Source of the DNA: Rikenellaceae bacterium
GTDB taxonomy: Bacteria; Bacteroidota; Bacteroidia; Bacteroidales; Rikenellaceae
DNA length: 20,629 nt
Assembly (NCBI GenBank): GCA_020859745.1
Contig: JAJBVQ010000250.1
Location: 1 to 20,629, forward strand
Reading direction: 5' to 3'
The position numbers and the translations under genes are program-made. Below, piece by piece: positions 15,970-20,629 of the stretch (the stretch's first letter is position 1; each line of letters starts with the position of its first letter). The notes beneath the pieces were generated by a model that saw nothing but the letters and a program-made list of their open reading frames with translations, did no database searches and was not told the DNA's origin.

Positions 15970-17352
15970 ATGAAAAAAATACTCGTCGGTTTATCGTGCC
16001 TCCTTCTGGTCGCCGTGTCGGCCCGCGCCCAGTCGATTTCGGGCGATTGGGGCGGCATCCTGAAGGCAGGGCCGCAGTCGCTGAAAATAATTTTGCATAT
16101 CGCGGCGGCCGATTCGGGCTATACCGCTACGATGGACAGTCCCGACCAGGGGTCGTTCGGCCTGCCGGCCTCGTCGGTCGAATACCGGGAGCCGGAACTC
16201 TCCGTGAAGTGGGACAAATTGAAGGCGGTCTTTACCGGAAAGGTCGAAGGCGACAGCCTCAAGGGGATATTCGCCCAGGGAATACTCCCCTTCACCCTGA
16301 ACCTGGGACGGGGAGATTACGCCCTGCGCAGGCCGCAGGAGCCTAAGCCGCCGTTCCCGTACCGGTCGGAGGAGGTCACGGTAAGCAACGAGGAAGATTC
16401 GGTCACGCTGGCCGGAACGCTGACCATACCCGAAGGCAAAGGGCCGTTCCCGGCGGTGGTGCTGGTCACCGGCAGCGGGCCGCAAAACAGGGACGAGGAA
16501 CTTTTCGGGCATAAGCCGTTCGCCGTGATCGCCGATTACCTGACCCGGCAAGGCATCGCCGTGCTGCGGTGCGACGACAGGGGGACGGGACTCTCCACCG
16601 GGAATTTCGGGACGGCCACCAGTGCGGATTTCACGCGGGACGCCTTGGCCGCATTCGACTATCTGGCCTCAAGGCTGGAAGTGGCGCGTACAAAGGTCGG
16701 GATTGTGGGGCACAGCGAAGGGGGGACGATCGTCTTTATGGCCGCCGCTCAAAATCCGAAGATCGCGTTCGTCGTTTCGCTGGCGGGGGCCGCCGCACGC
16801 GGCGATTCGGTGCTGCTGACGCAGAACAGGGCGATCCTCACGGCGCAGGGCGCACCGGACTCGGCGGCGAACGCCTATGCCGATGTGCTGCGGGATATTT
16901 TCAGGCTGCAAGAGCGCTACCCATCGGAATACCTGCGGGCGCACCGGGACTCATTGGCCGGGGTATTGTTCCCCGCCGGGCCGAGAGGCTCGCTGCCCGC
17001 GGCGGTGCGGCAGAATGCCATGACCGTACTGACGTCGCCGCAGGCCGTGTGGATGCGCTATTTCAAACAAAACGACCCTCGGCCCTATATCTTGGCAACG
17101 CGCTGTCCTGTACTGGCGATCAACGGAACCAAAGACACGCAGGTCGATGCGGAAATCAATCTCGGCCTGCTCCGGCGGTATACCGCCGAGGCCGGGAATA
17201 AACGAGTGACGATCAAGGCGTATGAGGGACTGAATCACCTGTTCCAACACGCCGGAACCGGGTCACCGAACGAGTACGCGCAGATCGAGGAGACCATTTC
17301 GCCCCAAGTGCTGGAGGATATAGCAGCATGGATCAAACAAACCATTCGGTAA
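15970..17352 (+). CDS. Secreted alpha/beta hydrolase with N-terminal beta domain
   Basis: The 460-residue product has a Sec signal (about 1-20, ending A-R-A before Gln). Residues 24-120 form a beta-rich domain starting G-D-W-G-G-I-L, common in Bacteroidetes exported hydrolases. The catalytic domain has V-L-V-T-G-S-G-P-Q-N-R-D (164-175), C-D-D-R-G-T-G-L-S-T-G (201-211), and the nucleophile elbow G-H-S-E-G (Ser249). A later N-G-T-K-D (Asp389) and G-L-N-H (His423) complete a likely triad. It is probably an esterase or peptidase-like enzyme; the substrate is unknown. The ATG at 15970 was chosen for the signal peptide; an in-frame ATG at 15940 overlaps the promoter region. The next gene starts three bases after its stop. 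Confidence 0.85.
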   Translation: MKKILVGLSCLLLVAVSARAQSISGDWGGILKAGPQSLKIILHIAAADSGYTATMDSPDQGSFGLPASSVEYREPELSVKWDKLKAVFTGKVEGDSLKGIFAQGILPFTLNLGRGDYALRRPQEPKPPFPYRSEEVTVSNEEDSVTLAGTLTIPEGKGPFPAVVLVTGSGPQNRDEELFGHKPFAVIADYLTRQGIAVLRCDDRGTGLSTGNFGTATSADFTRDALAAFDYLASRLEVARTKVGIVGHSEGGTIVFMAAAQNPKIAFVVSLAGAAARGDSVLLTQNRAILTAQGAPDSAANAYADVLRDIFRLQERYPSEYLRAHRDSLAGVLFPAGPRGSLPAAVRQNAMTVLTSPQAVWMRYFKQNDPRPYILATRCPVLAINGTKDTQVDAEINLGLLRRYTAEAGNKRVTIKAYEGLNHLFQHAGTGSPNEYAQIEETISPQVLEDIAAWIKQTIR

Positions 17353-17355
17353 GGT

Positions 17356-18399
17356 ATGTTGACGGATATTCGTTTGCGGAGCCAGCAGTTGGCCGATCCG
17401 CGTTTTGACGATCCGAAGCGGTTGGTGGCTTGGATGGGAGCCATACAGGCGCAGGATTACCGGATGGCCAAATGGGCGGTAGGGTTGCGGCTGAAATCGG
17501 CAATGCCCGGAAGCGTGGAGGATGCTTTGGCCCGGGGCGAGATACTGCGCACGCACGTGATGCGCCCCACTTGGCATTTCGTGGCGGCGGAGGATATCCG
17601 CTGGATGCTGAAGCTCACCGGACATCGCGTCCGGGCGGCGAACGAATCGCTGGGACGAACCCATAAGCTGGGTTTTACCGAAGAGATCTATTTGCGGGGC
17701 AACCGGGAAATCGGGAAGATGCTGGCCGGACATAGATACCTGACCAAGCAGGAGATAAAGGTGCTGCTCGGCAGGGCCGGATTGCCGTCGGAACCGGCGG
17801 CCGTGACCCGCTTCCTGATCCGGGCCGAAACGGACGGATTGGTTTGCAGCGGTGCAGATCGGGATGGCAAACCGACCTACGCTTTATTGGAAGAGCGTGT
17901 CCCTCCGGGGCCGGAACTGACCCAGGAAGAGGCTTTGGCGCGATTGGCCGACAGGTATTTCCAGAGCCATTCGCCGGCGAGGGCGGAAGATTTCGCCTGG
18001 TGGTCGGGACTTCCGGTCACCGAAGTGCGGCTGGCGATCAACCTGCTCGGAACGGCGTTGATCCGGGAGGGGGAGTGGCTGGTTCACGCCTCCTGCCGGG
18101 ATATTCCGGTGCCCGATGTGCTGCACCTGCTGCCGGCATACGACGAATACCTGATCAGCTATAAGGATCGTACGCCGGTGCTGGCCCCGGAGCACCACTC
18201 GAAAGCGTTTAACCGGAACGGGATATTCCAGCCCGTGGTACTGCTGGACGGCCGGATCGTGGGGAATTGGAGCCGCCCGGCGAAGAAAGGCGATACAGGG
18301 ATCGAAATTTCCTGTTTCGAACCGGATCAGTATCTTTGCCCTGTACGAACCGCGGAGGCGGAACGCAGGTACATCACATTTTACCGAGACAGGAGATGA
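17356..18399 (+). CDS. AlkZ/YcaQ-like winged-helix protein (HTH_42), probable DNA glycosylase
   Basis: Members of this family (PF06224) include Streptomyces AlkZ and E. coli YcaQ, which unhook alkylated or crosslinked bases using three winged-helix domains. The 347-residue product carries Gln31-Ala32-Gln33 in A-I-Q-A-Q-D-Y, placed like the Q-x-Q catalytic motif of AlkZ-type members (YcaQ-type members have Q-x-D). R-T-H-V-M-R-P-T-W-H-F follows near residue 60, and the C-terminal hallmark V-V-L-L-D-G-R-I-V-G-N-W-S-R occurs near 297-310. No signal peptide or membrane segment, so it is cytoplasmic. It starts three bases after the hydrolase stop and overlaps the next gene by four bases (ATGA), so it is part of one operon. 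Glycosylase activity is inferred from the family and motif; why it sits with a secreted hydrolase is unclear. Confidence 0.8.
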   Translation: MLTDIRLRSQQLADPRFDDPKRLVAWMGAIQAQDYRMAKWAVGLRLKSAMPGSVEDALARGEILRTHVMRPTWHFVAAEDIRWMLKLTGHRVRAANESLGRTHKLGFTEEIYLRGNREIGKMLAGHRYLTKQEIKVLLGRAGLPSEPAAVTRFLIRAETDGLVCSGADRDGKPTYALLEERVPPGPELTQEEALARLADRYFQSHSPARAEDFAWWSGLPVTEVRLAINLLGTALIREGEWLVHASCRDIPVPDVLHLLPAYDEYLISYKDRTPVLAPEHHSKAFNRNGIFQPVVLLDGRIVGNWSRPAKKGDTGIEISCFEPDQYLCPVRTAEAERRYITFYRDRR

Positions 18400-18593
18400 A
18401 AAAACGAATTACGGAGAACGACTACCTCAAGGCGAACCGCCGGGCGAGCCGCAGCGAGGAGATCGAGGCGCACGGCCGCACGGTGGGGTTCCGGCGGGTG
18501 CACGAATCGAAAAAGAGTTACAATAGGAAAAAAATGAAGGCAGGCTTAAAACGCCTGCCTGATTTTTTTGCACGAACTGGGATCGCGTTATAG
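18396..18593 (+). CDS. Small basic protein of unknown function, 65 aa
   Basis: The start overlaps the glycosylase-like gene by four bases (ATGA), a strong sign of coupled translation. The product is lysine/arginine-rich, with no membrane segment: K-K-R-I-T-E-N-D-Y-L-K-A-N-R-R-A-S-R then E-I-E-A-H-G-R and K-K-S-Y-N-R-K-K. I recall small proteins of this general look in other Bacteroidetes but cannot assign a function. The last 18 or so codons run through the intrinsic terminator at 18538-18569, and the stop overlaps the convergent MFS gene by six bases. The C-terminal tail may thus be poorly conserved. A nucleic-acid-binding role is possible from its charge, but that is speculation. Confidence 0.7.
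   Translation: MKKRITENDYLKANRRASRSEEIEAHGRTVGFRRVHESKKSYNRKKMKAGLKRLPDFFARTGIAL
18538..18569. terminator. Bidirectional intrinsic terminator inside the 65-aa frame
   Basis: AGGCAGGC (18538-18545) pairs perfectly with GCCTGCCT (18553-18560) over a 7-base loop. On the plus strand a T7 run follows (18563-18569). On the minus strand the A7 run at 18528-18534 gives a matching T7, so it should also end the MFS transcript. Confidence 0.88.
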
Positions 18594-19871
18594 CTGATCC
18601 GACATATTGTCCGTCTTGGGGTGCAGGAATTTCAGCTGCACGGCGATGGCCAAGGCCACGATCACGCTGAGCCACGCAAAACCGGCTCCCAGGTCGCCCC
18701 CGTCCGTCCACCGGCCCAGCACGTTGGTCACCGCCGCCCCGGCAAACACCCCGATCATGTTCATGATCCCGTAGGCCGTAGCCCGGTAGCGGTCCGAAAC
18801 GAACTGGCAGAGGATCGGCATGTTGTTGGCGTCGAACATCCCGTAACCGATGCCGAACAGCAGCCCCGCGCCCACGATGCCCGCCAAGTGGTGGGCGAAA
18901 CCGAGCAGCAGCAGCGACGGGATGGTCATTCCCAACCCGATGGCCCCCGTGTAGATACGTCCCCGCAGGTTGCGCCGCACCCAGCGGTCGGACAGGACAC
19001 CCCCGACGATCACCCCGATAAACGAAGAGACCGCGATGGTAATGGTGGCAATAGGCCCGGCCTGCGCCATCGGGATGCCGAGACTGTCCGAAAACAAGGT
19101 CGGCAGCCAGTTTTTCGTGGCCCAGCCCGGCAGGCTCGGCGCCGCGAAGTAGAACAGGATCGCCCAGAACGCCACATTTGAGAACAGTAACCCGAATCCC
19201 TTAAGCAGCGTTTTGAATTGACCCCCGCGTCCCGCCTCGCTGGCAGCCATGCGGTTCATTCGCCGCGAGATGACCGCCTCTTTGTTCTCGTGCAGGAAGA
19301 GCACCAGTATGATGGCGTAAGCCATGCCGATGATCCCGAACCAGTGGAAGGTGGTGTGCCACGTGAACGCCGCCGCCACGGTGGCGCCGAAACCGCCGAT
19401 GGCCTGCCCGGTGTACAGCCCCGTCATGTGTATCCCCACGGCCAGCGACCGCGAGCGGTCGCGGTGCCAGTCGGCGATCATGGCCAGCCCCGCCGGAATG
19501 TAGAGCGCTTCGCTGACCCCCATCACGGCCCGCAGGAAATAGAGTTGGTTGAAGGTGTCGGCATAGCCCATGCAGAAGGTCACCGCCGACCAGACGAACA
19601 GACTGGTCACGATCAGCCATTTGCGGCTGATGCGGTCGGCCACGGCCCCCGCCACGGGGCTGACCAGGCCGTAGATCCAAAGGAACACGGCCATCAGTCG
19701 TCCGAAGTTGGCCGCCGACTGCAATTCGGTTATGTCCGCCTCCATGGCGTTTTTCATGGTCGAGAGCATCTGGCGGTCCATGTAGTTGAGCAGGGCCACG
19801 CCCCACAGCAGACCGACCACCACCCACGGGTAGATCCTGCGGCGGGTAGTTTGAGGGTTGAAAGTTTGCAT
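18588..19871 (-). CDS. MFS transporter, probable sugar-acid or sialic-acid carrier
   Basis: The 427-residue protein has the twelve hydrophobic segments of the major facilitator superfamily. Near TM1 it has L-L-N-Y-M-D-R-Q (27-34), common in the anion:cation symporter (ACS) group. The loop after TM2 carries G-A-V-A-D-R-I-S-R-K (75-84), the MFS signature. The middle loop is basic, as usual. The upstream gene on the same strand is a NanM-like permuted mutarotase, so uptake of sialic acid or a related acid sugar is a reasonable guess; Bacteroidetes such as B. fragilis use an MFS NanT for this. Hexuronate import is the main alternative. It ends convergently with the 65-aa gene, sharing its terminator. 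Confidence 0.85.
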   Translation of the reverse strand: MQTFNPQTTRRRIYPWVVVGLLWGVALLNYMDRQMLSTMKNAMEADITELQSAANFGRLMAVFLWIYGLVSPVAGAVADRISRKWLIVTSLFVWSAVTFCMGYADTFNQLYFLRAVMGVSEALYIPAGLAMIADWHRDRSRSLAVGIHMTGLYTGQAIGGFGATVAAAFTWHTTFHWFGIIGMAYAIILVLFLHENKEAVISRRMNRMAASEAGRGGQFKTLLKGFGLLFSNVAFWAILFYFAAPSLPGWATKNWLPTLFSDSLGIPMAQAGPIATITIAVSSFIGVIVGGVLSDRWVRRNLRGRIYTGAIGLGMTIPSLLLLGFAHHLAGIVGAGLLFGIGYGMFDANNMPILCQFVSDRYRATAYGIMNMIGVFAGAAVTNVLGRWTDGGDLGAGFAWLSVIVALAIAVQLKFLHPKTDNMSDQL

Positions 19872-20178
19872 ATCGAGAGAGAGTTTGGTTTCTTCGGTTT
19901 AATGGTTCGGAGTTTAATGACTGAACTCCGCGTAGCGGTTGGCCCGGAGCCTCCCCTGCCGCAGGGCTGCAACCTAAAGGTTTTGCCCACACGGGTTCCG
20001 GACTCGTGACGGCGGTTAACCGTACGATTATTTACCTGGCGGTTTTCGGCGGCGAGCATAGCGAGCCGCGCAGCTCGGAGCCACCCCCGGCGAAGGCCTG
20101 CAACATCGCTTCGCTTGGTTTGGCCTCGCTGGCTCCGAGCTGAATATTTAATTCTACGTTTAACCCCGCCAGTGTGAA
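19872..20178. other. Spacer between mutarotase and MFS genes with a structured repeat
   Basis: No gene is seen in these 307 bases. The main structure is a 13-bp perfect inverted repeat (see 20071-20142). Between 19905 and 20040 the sequence is GC-rich with no recognisable motif. No clear -7/-33 promoter for the MFS gene was found, so it may depend on read-through from the mutarotase side. Confidence 0.45.
20071..20142. repeat. 13-bp perfect inverted repeat forming a large hairpin
   Basis: CAGCTCGGAGCCA (20071-20083) is the exact reverse complement of TGGCTCCGAGCTG (20130-20142). Inside, AGGCC (20094-20098) can pair with GGCCT (20122-20126). Just upstream, GCGAG occurs twice around CATA. No T-run follows on either strand, so a simple terminator is less likely than a dispersed palindromic repeat or RNA-stability element. 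Confidence 0.55.
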
Positions 20179-20629
20179 CTACGGCCGCCACAGCCACACC
20201 TCCGGCGTCCGGACTCCCGGTTTCAGCTCTCCGTTGAACAATAAGATGCCTTTGGAAGTCCCCCACCGCATCACCGTCGCTCCCGCTCCCGCCTGCGCGC
20301 TCTGCGGCGCAGGAACCCGTGACACCGACCACCGCCCCGCCGTCGTATGAAAGACCAGCACCCGGTCGTTGAACCGGTACTCTGCCGGTTCCTGTTCCAT
20401 ATAGGAGCGCTGCGCCCGCCGCAGGCTGTCATTTTCCGGATCAGCCGCCAAAGCCCGGCCCCGATGCAACGCCTCCGTAAAGACCGCCGCGTTCACCCCG
20501 CCGAAGCAGACGATCGAATCCCCTCCCCACGCAACCGCCGCACCGCCCGCCGCCAATAGCGGCATTCCGGCAGAATCCACAGGCCCGGTGACAGCCTCCC
20601 AGCCCCCCGTTGCCGGATCGTACATATAG
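20179..20629 (-). CDS. Cyclically permuted mutarotase (NanM-like), N-terminus outside window
   Basis: About 149 C-terminal residues are visible; the frame is open to the right edge, so the gene continues beyond it. The pattern fits the cyclically permuted mutarotase family (kelch beta-propeller; relatives of E. coli NanM, which speeds sialic acid anomerisation). Visible signs are G-G-A-A-V-A-W-G-G-D-S-I-V-C-F-G-G-V-N, then F-T-E-A-L-H-R, Y-R-F-N-D-R-V-L-V-F, and the closing N-G-E-L-K-P-G-V-R-T-P-E-V. It is followed on the same strand by an MFS gene, which supports a role in sialic acid use. Lyase and epimerase genes, if present, would lie outside the window. Confidence 0.82.
   Translation of the reverse strand, partial: YMYDPATGGWEAVTGPVDSAGMPLLAAGGAAVAWGGDSIVCFGGVNAAVFTEALHRGRALAADPENDSLRRAQRSYMEQEPAEYRFNDRVLVFHTTAGRWSVSRVPAPQSAQAGAGATVMRWGTSKGILLFNGELKPGVRTPEVWLWRP

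Overview
The window looks like a chromosomal segment from a high-GC Bacteroidales, most likely Alistipes or a close Rikenellaceae relative. The pointers are type V (FimB/Mfa2) fimbrial genes, a Bacteroidetes-style ECF sigma/anti-sigma pair, TAnnTTTG promoter elements, secreted CAZymes with lipoprotein or Sec signals, and GC-rich codon third positions. The genus is an inference; no rRNA gene is present. I see no tRNA, rRNA, CRISPR array, transposase or integrase.

Layout. (1) 41-2242, minus strand: a fimbrillin lipoprotein followed by a FimB/Mfa2-like anchor lipoprotein, with a strong hairpin between them. (2) 2637-3779, plus strand: an ECF sigma factor and a very short anti-sigma protein that ends just after its membrane segment, without the FecR sensor domain. 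(3) 3832-10849: a tripartite RND efflux operon (adaptor, pump, outer-membrane channel). It is flanked by two broken regulators: a divergent AraC-type gene with an in-frame amber codon, and a TetR-type remnant downstream that keeps only its HTH. A 20-bp perfect hairpin follows. (4) 10963-15881, minus strand: three secreted carbohydrate-active proteins, a beta-helix protein, a five-bladed beta-propeller hydrolase and a GH29 alpha-L-fucosidase, with no SusC/SusD pair in view. (5) 15970-18593, plus strand: an alpha/beta hydrolase, an AlkZ/YcaQ-like (HTH_42) probable DNA glycosylase carrying a QAQ motif, and a 65-residue basic protein whose 3' end contains the intrinsic terminator. (6) 18588-20629, minus strand: an MFS transporter downstream of a cyclically permuted mutarotase that is cut by the window edge. 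This pair resembles one side of a Bacteroidetes sialic-acid utilisation locus.

How the parts relate. The fucosidase and other CAZymes, the MFS carrier and the mutarotase all fit foraging on host or plant glycans in the gut. The efflux operon keeps all the pump residues I could check, but both nearby regulators appear inactivated, so it may be expressed differently from relatives. I found no clear novel multi-gene system. The most unusual items are the double regulator decay around the pump, the sensor-less anti-sigma protein, and the glycosylase-like gene in a compact operon whose last reading frame runs through its own terminator.
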